Part shown: positions 55,034 through 64,000 of the stretch, in pieces | Position numbering within the stretch: position 1 is the first letter of the stretch | How the letters are laid out: the number at the start of each line of letters is the position of its first letter | NCBI GenBank assembly: GCA_019279435.1 | Contig: JAAALK010000289.1 | Span: forward strand, 12,840,342-12,904,341 | DNA length: 64,000 bases | Source of the DNA: Zizania palustris | Lineage: Eukaryota; Streptophyta; Magnoliopsida; Poales; Poaceae | Direction: 5' to 3' | Made by a program: the position numbers and the translations under genes | Notes under the pieces: generated by a model | What the model saw: the letters and a program-made list of their open reading frames with translations, nothing else | Told to the model about the DNA's origin: nothing | The model's database searches: none

Positions 55034-57600
55034 GTTACACAGACTTTAGCTATATTGATGAAATTGGGCCAGCTTTTGAATGCAGTCGGACAAGATAGCA
55101 AAGGCTTAAAATGAAGAAAACTTTATTACATTATGATGAGATGTACATATGCAATGATTTATTCTACTCTATTTTTTATCTACTCGGTAGGATCCAGCCC
55201 CCTCGGGGATGCATCGGAGGGCTTCTCAAGGACGAGGAAGACCTCTGTAAACACCCCAAGGAAGAAGCACATTCTAGAGGATCTCCATCCAGAAGCGACA
55301 GCGCGCCGGGCAAGCCAATGGGTTGAGGGAGATGGTCCCTCTTCCCGAAGGAAGACCAGAGAGAGCCTTGGTGAGCTTTTTATCTGCTCATCAAGGTCTC
55401 CTCTTCCGCGTCATCCCTTGTGTTGCTCCAAAGCCAAGGAAGTAGCACCGCATCGAAGGCGAGTGATTCCTATGAGGAGGACGATGTATGGTCGCCACAT
55501 GGGCTCCCCGCGCCCAAGCCGCGCTCGGAGATCCACCATAAGGTCGCCACATGGGCTTGCAGTGCTATCTCTGAGACGCTGGTGACCATAAAGAAGGAAA
55601 GAAATCAAGACTCTAGTGATGAAGGTATGCAACCGTTTTTGCAAGAAAACTTACCATCATGTTCTGGCTATGGTACTCGAATTACTTCAAGCGCCCGACC
55701 ATGGATACCGACCATCACCGAGCGGGAGTACGTCTAGAAGGCGGTGGTGCTGTCCCGACCATAATGGGAGGAGTGGAGTGCTCCTCCCCCAACTCAGTGG
55801 GCTCTACTATGGCTGCCACCACCGTCGATGGCAGATCCTCGAACCTTCTCAGTGAAGAAGGTTGGGTCCCCGCTGCGTCACCCGCCAATGGTGGCCCTCC
55901 CTCACGTGACCCTGACGGTGTCGTGTAGACCACAATGAGGGTTGTCGGCTTGATGGCACCGGTCACCTCGACCGGGCTCAGGTTGGGCAATGGAGATCTT
56001 CGACCCTGTCAAGAAGACGATCTAGTAATGGTCACGAATAAATGTCCAAGAAGATCGACTACATCGACAAAATGTCCTCACCATGTCAATCACCGTAACA
56101 CCGCCTTCCTCATCCACGAGTTGAGTCCCGCACCGGAAGCAAAGCTGGTTGGTGGAGCTGAGCGATGCGGTGATGGAGGTGGGGTTGAAACCGAGGATGA
56201 CGATGCTGCGGCCTCACCCGCTGTAGGCGCCCTCTTGGAGGCATCCGAGTCAGCACCTAGAGATGAAGGGATCTTCGGAGGCCCCTCAGCTTGCCTCCGC
56301 CTTGCCTCTGACTGGGCAGCGCTCCAAGCCATGCGACGGCTCGGTGGAGTCACCGCCTGCTTCTTTTCATTCCTTACCAAGGGGGAGCAAGCCTCCTTGC
56401 TCTTCCTCTTCGTGCTGTGCACGCCACCATCTAGCCCAGTGTGCTTCTTCTCGATGGAGCAGCGGTTCTCTAGCATTGGAGCTAGAGAAATGAACGCAGC
56501 CCGACCCTACACAAGTTCACATTCAAGACCTGAAGATTGATTGTGAGTTCTGCCAAGCCCTCGATGAAGAACGGGAGGAAACATCATTACCTCCGGTTAG
56601 GGAAAATCAAGATGGAAGGGATGGCATCGGGTGGAGCATTGGGCTTCGACCTTGCTGTTGAAGATGCTTCGTGGCCTCACCCTCACCTGCTCCAATGACA
56701 AACTCTCAGCCGACTCCCTGGTCGGATCATTGGGCCCCGAGAACTCATACCCGGGGTAGAGTCGATGCTTCAGTGGTGCAAACCGATGAAGCAAGAAGCT
56801 AATCACGATCTAGAAGCCCATGAGGTTCCTCTCTCAAAGACGGTTGAACAAGGCCACCAACTCATCAACTTTCACCTACTCCTCAACTAAGCACCGTTCG
56901 GTCCAGGTGGTGGATGCCAGTGGCACTTGGTAAATCTTCGGAGATTGGCATGGCTCGTGGTTGGCCACATAAAACCAAACCAAGTGCCAGCCCTTGTTTG
57001 AAGAAGGAAGTTTGACGAAGATGTACTCTGTTGCCTTCCCATCGCGAAGCTGAAGAATGCATCCTCCGTCCACCTTGCTCCAAAGAGAATGCATGAAGAA
57101 GAAGTGGCGGAAAAGATTGAAATGTGGATCGATCCATAGAAAATACTCACACAACTCGATGAAGATGGCAAGGTAAAGAATGGAGTTGGGATTTAGATTG
57201 TAGAGAGAGATGTCATAATGATGAAGAATGCGACGAAGAAAAGGATGCGCCAGCAACCTGAAGCCACGAAGGAAGAAGGATTCAAAGACCAGGATCTTGT
57301 GGGTTTCCGGGGAAAGAAATGTCTCGTCGTCGGCCGCTCGCCATGACGAGATGGCCTTTGGTGGGATCTCTCCATGATCCTCCAGCGCCTGCACCGCCTC
57401 TTCTACCATGGAGGAGAGGCGGAACTCTTCTAGGTGATCCACCGGCTTTCAAGGAGTGTTTGCTGCCATTGAGGTCCTGGAGGTCCTCGCTAAAGGTTTC
57501 AGGTTGAACAGCCACCGGGCTTTGCGGTAGCAAACCACGCAGTTGTGAGGTGCCAGGAGATCGAAAGAAGAAGGAAGTGAAAGATGGAGTACTACATCAA
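55034..57600 (-). pseudogene. Antisense ORF of element B (Transposase_28-like)
   Basis: Reads on the minus strand, opposite to gag-pol of B. Piece 57442-56876 has HKILVFESFFLRGFRLLAHPFLRRILHHYDISLYNLNPNSILYLAIFIELCEYFL, the same domain as in A and C but divergent, followed by WHLVWFYVANHEPCQSPKIY. Further left, 56806-56597 gives APLKHRLYPGYEFSGPNDPTRES, another segment I associate with this family. Charged pieces at 56476-56090 and 55990-55715 resemble the low-complexity middle exons. Several frame changes; the upstream piece 57533-57282 overlaps in another frame. The C-terminal part is the side nearest element C. Function unknown. Confidence 0.7.
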
Positions 57601-57783
57601 AATTTGTTGGGTAAGGTTACTTATAACTTTCCTCCTAGCGGTTCCCCATCTCGAAGCATCATGACTACCAAAGCAAGTGGTTCGGAAAAGCAATTTTCGC
57701 TGTCAGTCATGCCGGCATAGATCCCAAGGATCGCTTAGAGTGTCCACCACACTCTAGAAGACGAAGCAAGAAAAAAAAGCAAG

Positions 57784-59768
57784 TGTTGGACCAGAAACGG
57801 CGACCAGACGGGGGTGAATGGGAGCTTTTTAAAATTTCAGGCTAAAAGTAGCCTTCTGTTTTAATTCAATCTACTGCGGAACAGGCTTCGAACACAACCT
57901 TCGAAGTTCTGGTTCAGAGGTATTTGATAGCTCCAAACACAGGCTTCGCAAGGAGTAAAAGTCCGAAGCTAAGAAGACTTCGCTCAACATGCAACCCCGA
58001 AAAATCTACTCTGCTAAGCCAGTGCAGGCTCCGCACACAGGGTGCTTCGAGCAGGCTTCGCACTTCACCCTTCACAATAGTCGACTAACCTCTGAGGACT
58101 TAGACCGAATAGTTAGCAACAGCAACTGGTGCTGGGCTTCGTACTCCGAAGGTCTAAATGCACACTAACAGACTTCGCTAGGGGCTTCGACACGGGAAAA
58201 GAACAGGGTTTCGATCAGGGCTTCGCTAGTAAACAGCGAGGTCTAGCCTCCAGTTACACAGAGCGAACGCACACTGAAAAGGCACACTTCGCAAAAAACA
58301 CACTTCGCCTAGACAGGCTTCGGTGCACTACTACTAGCGAGGTATGCAAACAAGCTCAAGCAGAAAAATGAACACCGAAGCAGGGCTTCGCTACTTGAAC
58401 AAGGAACACAATAAATGAACTCACAGGATGAATACAACGTGTGGTGGCTAGTACAGGAGCTCAACAGTGAATGCTCAAAGTGTTAAATGTTACCTACCCA
58501 GCCCCCATATTTATAGCCACTATTCACCCATGTGAATTGACTACTTTACCCCTAGGGTTTACATTCGTTTTGTCTCTACAGAACATAGGGGTACAAAAGG
58601 TAGTCAACTTTATTTGGAGGCTTCTCTGTCAGCTTTGCAGAGGGGATAGCGTCAGCTTTTTTCAGAGCAGACAATGTCATCCTTTGCAGTCTTTGACCTT
58701 TCTGGAGCCCCCCTTCGCACGCGAGGGGTGCGGTAGCTTCGGTGAGAAGCCTTGAGCCTGACGGCCTTCGCTTCACCGAAGTTAGCCTCCGATACAGTGA
58801 CGGTTTTGAGCCGAAGCCGTCAAACCCTTGGGCCTTCGCACCAACACCTTCGGAGTGGACCACCACGGCTTCGCAGCTACTCCCAGCTCGAACTCCGTCA
58901 GTCCGTGTACCGAAGCCATGCATGGCCGAAGTACCACAAGACAATCACACTCCGAAGCCCCACCTTCAGAGTACCACCCTTCGAAGTCCCTCCTTCGTCC
59001 AAGGCCTCCGCATGAAGCATTCCATGAGCACTTCGTCACAGTGTCTCTCCCCGAGCACACTCCTCGACGAGCCTCACCCGGACCATGCCTTCGATGCACC
59101 TCGACTTCTGAGACCTTCGTCGGGTACCTTCGAGTGTCTCCCTCCGGAGCACACATCGAAACCTTTGCCTCAGCTGAGGACTTGATCCACCATACTCCGA
59201 AGTTACTCCATTCGGAGTACCCTTCGAAGTGCCTCGCCTCCCAGGACTTTGCCTCGGGGTACCTTCACCCGGAGTCACGCTCTGCACTTACTGCCTTCTC
59301 CTGGTGCACCTCGACCCGAGGTCCGACCTTGCCCCCTTCGCAGCCTCCGTAATGGAGCTCCCCGCTCCACTGGCATGAAGCCTCCCGCTTGACCCAGGTT
59401 CACCTGCTACGAACCGTTTGTCGCCTCTGAAGTCCCCTGCGCACCACAGACAAACAGACAAGTGTATCCAGTACCCCGGAGACCTCTATGGGTAAACAAC
59501 CTTCGGTACACACTTCGGTGTACCGCCCAAAGCACCGAACCCTTCGGTACAAACCTAGTCATCATGTACTGTCGGACCCCTCCGACAGGCACACTCCGCT
59601 GCAACAGCTGCAGCAACCAAACCCACCGAACCCTTCGGTGAAACCACCTCCAAACACCTTCGGAGAACCAACCTACCTCCGAACCCCTTCGGAGGTACCC
59701 CTTCGAACCAGAGGATAAACACTGTCAATCACTCATCACAGACTCCGAAACCAACCCTTGGTTTCTCA
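57784..59768 (-). repeat. 3' LTR of element E (1985 bp)
   Basis: Plus strand TGTTGGACCAGAAACGGCGACC...CTTGGTTTCTCA; both ends resemble D and F. A minus-strand TATA box lies at 58508-58515. The part upstream of the TATA box in transcription sense (58.7-59.7 kb) is packed with CTTCG/CGAAG pentamers. Frames inside the LTR are chance products of this composition. Confidence 0.9.
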
Positions 59769-60911
59769 ATCTCCCCCTTGATGATTGCATTGACAACCAA
59801 ATTCAAGTTCTAGAAAATTTGAAAAATTTCAGCACACAAGTGACCATTAAAAACTCAAAAACGAGCCAAATCATGTCACTTGACAGAAGAATTTTCCTCC
59901 CCCTGTTCAAAAGAGTAAAAGCCCCTTCGGCAAATCTCCCCTTTGCAAGGTAAAAACTCATAAAAACTCCCCCTGAGTAAATTTTACCCTCTTGCTACAG
60001 AGAACTCAAACAATTTCTCCCCCTTTGGCAATGCAAGCATAAAGGAGCATGTAAAAAGATGCATTGCTTGGAAATGAGAAAATTGCAAAGACATATAAAG
60101 CAAAAATATGCCAACAGTAATACCAATGATCATGTGCTCAGCTCAATTTAACATTCTCTAAAAACATGATGACAACATGTGATTTTATCATTTTTGAAAT
60201 AAAAGCATCACCACTCAGTCAAGGTAACTAGATAAGTAAAAGTCGGGACTGCACAAAGCTAGTCAAATTTCTACTTAAGACAGACAAGTCTAGTTCAAAT
60301 GGAGCATTTAAAAGCAAACTTGATGATCAATGGATTTTGTTTTTTTCATAATCCCAGGGGTTATTTGTTTGTCTACCTTATACTGACCAATCAAGCCAAG
60401 CCTAGGCATGAAAGCCATCGGAAGCTTAAGGCAGTGATTTTGGCATACACTACACTATCCCAGTTCAGACCAATGTGCAATGGTAAGCAGTCTAGAATAG
60501 AGTAGTGCGACAAACAAACCCACCTGGATCTTTTTTGCTTTAAAGCATACAAATCATGGATTTTTGGAAATTTGATTAAGTGAACAAATTGTTTAGCACT
60601 TTATGCATATCCATGAGTATGTAAAACAATTTTTCAAGTGTCAATGTTTAGCATCCAGAGAAAAGAAATCTTGCTATCAAGCAGATAAAGGATAGCTAAA
60701 TCAGTCCTGCCTAAACATGCTAGATCCAAGACTAAGCAGTGAGCATGATTTGATTTTGGAAAGAAACATCATGCACATTGTGTTTTAGATATATGAAATA
60801 GAGCTGAGCTGACATGATTCATGAATTAATAACAGACATATAAGTGCAAAAGATGTAAATGCAATTTCACACATGATGAGCACATGCAAGACAATTAAAG
60901 CCTGCTCCCCA
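59769..60911 (-). other. Non-coding 3' region of element E with repeated PPT motifs
   Basis: CT-rich plus-strand motifs (AAGGGGGAG-type on the minus strand) at 59769-59780, 59897-59904, about 59934-59944, 59967-59974 and 60016-60026. A block at 60352-60537 matches 41711-41900 of element D. No coding frame. Confidence 0.85.
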
Positions 60912-62815
60912 TCACAAAATGCCGTAAGGGTGACAAATACCTAGTTCCCCACGCAAGTAGGCAAAACGAGAAGCATCGAGGGGTTTTGTGAAAATATCGG
61001 CTAGCTGGTGTTGGGTATCATCATATTGAAGTTCAACATCACCCTTCTCATTGTGGTCTCTGAGAAAATGATATCGCACATCAATGTGTTTGGTTCTGGA
61101 GTGCTGAACCGGGTTGTTTGCAATACAAATAGCACTAGTGTTATCACAGAAAAGTGGAACACTCTTATAATCTAACACGAAATCCCGCAAAGTGGAAACC
61201 ATCCACAGAATCTGAGAGCAACAGCTAGCTGCAGCAACATATTCGGCCTCAGCCGTCGATTGTGCAACACTAGACTGTTTGCGGGAAGACCAGCAAACCA
61301 ACGATGTACCCAGAAAATGACAAGTACCAGAGGTACTCTTCCTATCAATCCTACACCCAGCAAAATCCGCATCGGAATAACCTCGAAGACACAAAGAGGA
61401 AGACGCTGAATACCATATGCCAAAGTCAAGGGTATGTTTGAGATACCTTAGAATGCGTTTTAACGCTTGGCGATGCGAAGCTCGTGGTGAATCGTGAAAA
61501 TGAGCGCACAGACACACTGCGAAGTGTATGTCCAGCCTCGTAGCAGTCAAGTAGAGGAGGGAGCCGATCATGCTTCGGAACTCCTTATGATCTACAGCTT
61601 CTCCATCTTCGTCAGGATCCAATGCTACAGATGTAGCCATTGGAGTGGCGAGTGGCTTCGCATCAGCCATGTCAAATGTCTTGAGCAGGTCCTTGGTGTA
61701 CTTCGTCTGGTGGACGAAAGTACCTTGTTTGCCTTGCTTGATTTGCAACCTAAGGAAAAAGGTGAGTTCACCCATCATGGACATTTCAAACTCCCTGCTC
61801 ATGGCATCTGCAAACTCGGCAACCAAAGCATGAGAAGAGCCACCAAAGATGATATCATCCACATAAATCTGAACTAGGAGGAAATCTTTGCCAAGCTTGA
61901 GAGTGAACAGGGTTTTATCAACAAATCCCATCAAATACCCCCGCTCAAGCAGAAAAGAATTAAGTCTGTCATACCAAGCCCGATGGGCCTGCTTGAGTCC
62001 ATAAAGAGCCTTATGAAGTTTAAGAACTTTATGTGGGTACATGGGGTTTTCAAAACCAAGGGGTTGTTTTACATAAACATCTTCGCCTATGAAGCCATTA
62101 AGAAAATCACTTTTGACATCCATTTGATAGAGTTTGAATCCCCGATATGTCGCAAAGGCAAGCAAAATCCTAATGGCCTCAAGACGAGCAACAGGTGCAA
62201 AAGTTTCAGTAAAATCAATCCCTTCTAGTTGAGAATAACCCAGAGCCACAAGTCTAGCCTTGTTTCTAATTATAGTCCCATCCTCCCCTTGTTTGTTTTT
62301 GAAAATCCATTTTGTTCCAATGAAATGAACATTTGGTGGAGGATCAACTAATGACCAGACTTGGTTTCTCTCAAAATTTTCAAGTTCCTCATGCATGGCA
62401 TTGATCCAACTAGAATCAGAAAGTGCATGACTAACATCTAAGGGCTCGAAAGAAGAAACAAAAGCGGAATCAATGAAATGAGCATGAGAACGTGTTACCC
62501 TTTGATCAAGCTCACCAATGATCTGCTCTGGAGGGTGCATCCTTCGAACATGGTGTGGAGCCTCACGGCGGGATGCATTCTCCCCCTCGATTTGTGCGTT
62601 GGAGTGGTCCAAGATGACCGATGTCGAGGTAGTTGCTTCGGGACCTTGTGCCGAAGTGGTCGAAGCAGGGTCGGCTTCAGGGGTTGATGTCGAGGGTAGT
62701 AGGAGTTCATCCTTGAAATCTCCGGGATCTTCTTCTTCGAAGATGGTCTGTTCCATGTCGTGTTCATTTGCCTATTCAAGAGCAGAACTAACAGAGGGGG
62801 TTGATTCATCAAAAG
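60912..62815 (-). pseudogene. Reverse transcriptase and RNase H of element E
   Basis: The long open frame (62756-60912, 614 residues) holds the copia RT (RVT_2): WSLVDPPPNVHFIGTKWIFK, YQMDVKSDFLNG (Asp213), ALYGLKQ and IYVDD (298-301). RNase H follows with SDADFAGCRIDRKSTSG (Asp462), AEAEY (Glu504, Glu506) and FCDNTSA (Asp538), ending in the TKHIDVRYHFLRD and ADIFTKPL motifs. The usual SAFLNG reads SDFLNG here. Upstream linkage to integrase is broken by a TAG at 62772-62774 and a frameshift near 62816, so the 614-residue frame is an open segment of a dead polyprotein. Confidence 0.95.
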
Positions 62816-63610
62816 TCACATCACATGAGTAGTGTAACCCAAAAAGATCCCGTCAGAAGAACGTGACTCAAATTTATCCAAATTACCACGTTTTAGGATA
62901 AAGCAACGACAGCCAAAAACTCGAAGATGAGTAACCTCGGGCTGTCTCCCAAAACGTAGCTCATAAGATGTCAAGTTCAAAATTGAGCGCAAGAATATTC
63001 GGTTTGAGATGTAACATGCAGTGTTCATGGCCTCAGCCCAGAATTTTCTAGGAGTCCTATGCTCATCGAGCATCGTCCTAGCCATCTCAACCAAAGTGTT
63101 GTTCTTCCTCTCAATGACATCATTCTGTTGAGGAACCCGTGGAGCAGAGAATTGATGTTCTATGCCATGCTCCATGCAAAAGTCAACAAAGAGACTGTTC
63201 TTGAACTCAGTGCCATTATCACTTCGAATGAATTTTAGTGCACCAGGGAGTTCAGTGAAAAGTCTCAAAGCCAAGCTCCGAAAGTGTGAAAACACTTCAT
63301 CCTTGCTGGCAAGAAAGAAGACCCAAGAGTAGCGAGAGAAATCGTCGACAATGACTAATACATACCACTTGCCGCCTAAAGAACTAACCCGAGAAGGACC
63401 TACAGTGTCCATGTGGAGAAGTTCTCCGGGTTGTTCAGTCATCACTGTGGTGACTGGCGAATGCGAAGCAGCAATCATTTTTCCATGTCGACAAGGAGCA
63501 CAAACTAAATTCTTCTCAAACTTGAGCTTGGGCAATCCTCCGATCAGACCTAGGGCACTCAGACGAGCGAGCAACTCAAAGCTCATATGCCCTAGTCTCC
63601 TATGCCACTT
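62816..63610 (-). pseudogene. Integrase of element E
   Basis: Open from 63586. GAG-pre-integrase motif (MSFELLARLSALGLIGGLPKL, CAPCRHGK), core domain with LLHMDTVGPSR (Asp60), FIRSDNGTEF (Asp123) and PQQNDVIERKN (Glu159), a D-35-E spacing, then the conserved RVFGCRCFI and SDGIFLGY end. The canonical NGVVER motif reads NDVIER. A frameshift at the end (near 62816) separates it from RT, and a TAG (63611-63613) lies just before the KWHRRLGH that should open the zinc domain. Confidence 0.93.
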
Positions 63611-63994
63611 CTAAAGCTCAGAAGTAGAATGTGCAACAAGACAATGAGAAGAACCAGATGACTCATAAAAATCAGCTCCAAAAACTCTCCCAACTCTAAA
63701 GATCTTACAGACCACAACGCCATCAGAATTGAGTACTTGCGAAGTATCGCGATGAAATCGCACTTCGAAGCCCTCATCAAGCAACTGAGATACAGAAAGC
63801 AAATTGTATCCCAGATTTTCAACCAAAGCAACATCTTTGAGAGTGAAATTCGAGTTAATTCTTACCACACCTTTACCTTTCACTCTACTCCTTCGATTGT
63901 TGCCGAAGGTGATATGTTCCCTTTGCTTGGTTGTGGTGAGGCTGGAGAACCATGTTGCATCTCCGGTCATATGGCGCGAACAACCGGAGTCCAT
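63611..63994 (-). pseudogene. Protease of element E, partial
   Basis: MDSGCSRHMTGDATWF carries the D-S-G-C-S active site of copia proteases, followed by VKGKGVVRI, LKDVALVENLGYNLLSVSQL and a C-terminal stretch into the integrase. It ends in a TAG where Trp is usual (LWKWHRRLGH). The N-terminal side runs out of the window at 64000. Confidence 0.9.
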
Positions 63995-64000
63995 GATCCA

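Larger units (their letters stand above)
13697..57783 (+). mobile_element. Element B: Tat-type Ty3/gypsy host layer, split by three insertions
   Basis: Gag-pol reads on the plus strand from about 14.5 to 19.98 kb, is interrupted by the CACTA element, resumes at 34787-35235, continues as non-coding DNA to 35951, is split by element C, and resumes at 55029. The part at 55.0-57.6 kb holds an antisense ORF. It is then cut by Sirevirus E at 57784 and must go on beyond the window. The left edge is uncertain (13697 or about 13810). It has many stops and is the most decayed layer, fitting its role as target of the others. Archaeal-type RNase H plus antisense ORF place it in the Tat lineage, divergent from A and C. 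Confidence 0.8.
57784..64000 (-). mobile_element. Element E: Sirevirus (Ty1/copia), 3' part
   Basis: 3' LTR at 57784-59768, repeated PPT motifs, then pol reading on the minus strand to the window end: RT-RNase H, integrase, protease. The candidate TSD on this side is GCAAG (57779-57783). The 5' LTR and gag are outside the window. Stops and a frameshift in pol make this copy defective. It inserted into the antisense ORF region of B. Confidence 0.93.

Noticed and set aside
58742..59352. Several long overlapping frames in the E LTR
   Set aside because: Three to four frames are open in the same place because of the CTTCG-rich composition; no domain; they lie within an LTR.
1..64000. CRISPR array, phage or bacterial operon
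   Set aside because: The tandem repeats are contiguous without unique spacers, and all genes are plant transposable-element genes with eukaryotic signals.

Overview
The window is wholly repetitive nuclear DNA from a plant, almost certainly a grass (Poaceae) with a large genome. The evidence is Tat-type Ty3/gypsy elements with an antisense extra ORF, Sirevirus-type Ty1/copia elements whose LTRs end in the maize Ji/Opie style, and an En/Spm (CACTA) DNA transposon with Tnp2 and TnpA plus a Ulp1-like protease. I see no ordinary host gene, no rRNA, no intact tRNA gene and no CRISPR. The species cannot be named from the sequence.

The layout is a set of nested insertions, most with readable target-site duplications (TSDs). 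Element A (1-11256, minus strand, cut by the left edge) is a decayed Tat-type gypsy element. Its antisense ORF carries a solo Sirevirus LTR (1303-2262, TSD CCTAC). A sits inside the gag of copia element F, of which only a gag fragment and one LTR (11575-13361) are visible. Element B (about 13.7 kb to past 57.8 kb, plus strand) is the oldest host layer, a badly decayed Tat-type gypsy. It is split by a CACTA transposon (19977-34783, TSD TCT), by gypsy element C (35952-55028, minus strand, 495-bp LTRs, TSD CCTAC), and by Sirevirus E (57784 to past 64000, minus strand). C is itself split by a gag-only Sirevirus D (39437-46699, minus strand, TSD CCGAC).

The gypsy elements share one plan: LTR, PBS starting TGGCGCC, gag, protease, RT-RNase H, a second (archaeal-type) RNase H, integrase, a tandem-repeat block, then an ORF on the opposite strand (Transposase_28 / putative gypsy-type domain), then the 3' LTR. 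In C the antisense ORF has its own TATA box 97 bp before its likely start codon. The gag-pol frame of C is continuous except for one frameshift and ten stops, all TAG or TGA.

The CACTA element holds a Tnp2-type transposase gene (two frameshifts), a small Cys-containing ORF, a 287-bp tandem array with an embedded foldback of about 165-bp arms, and a six-exon TnpA-plus-Ulp1 gene. Three copies of a promoter-like module (GTGGCGGGC palindromes with a TGACGTCA core, then a TATA box) lie ahead of its gene segments.

Everything visible looks inactive or non-autonomous. The interest lies in the antisense genes, the promoter modules and foldback of the CACTA, a UAG codon shared between two gypsy copies, a gag-only Sirevirus, and conserved non-coding blocks in the Sireviruses.
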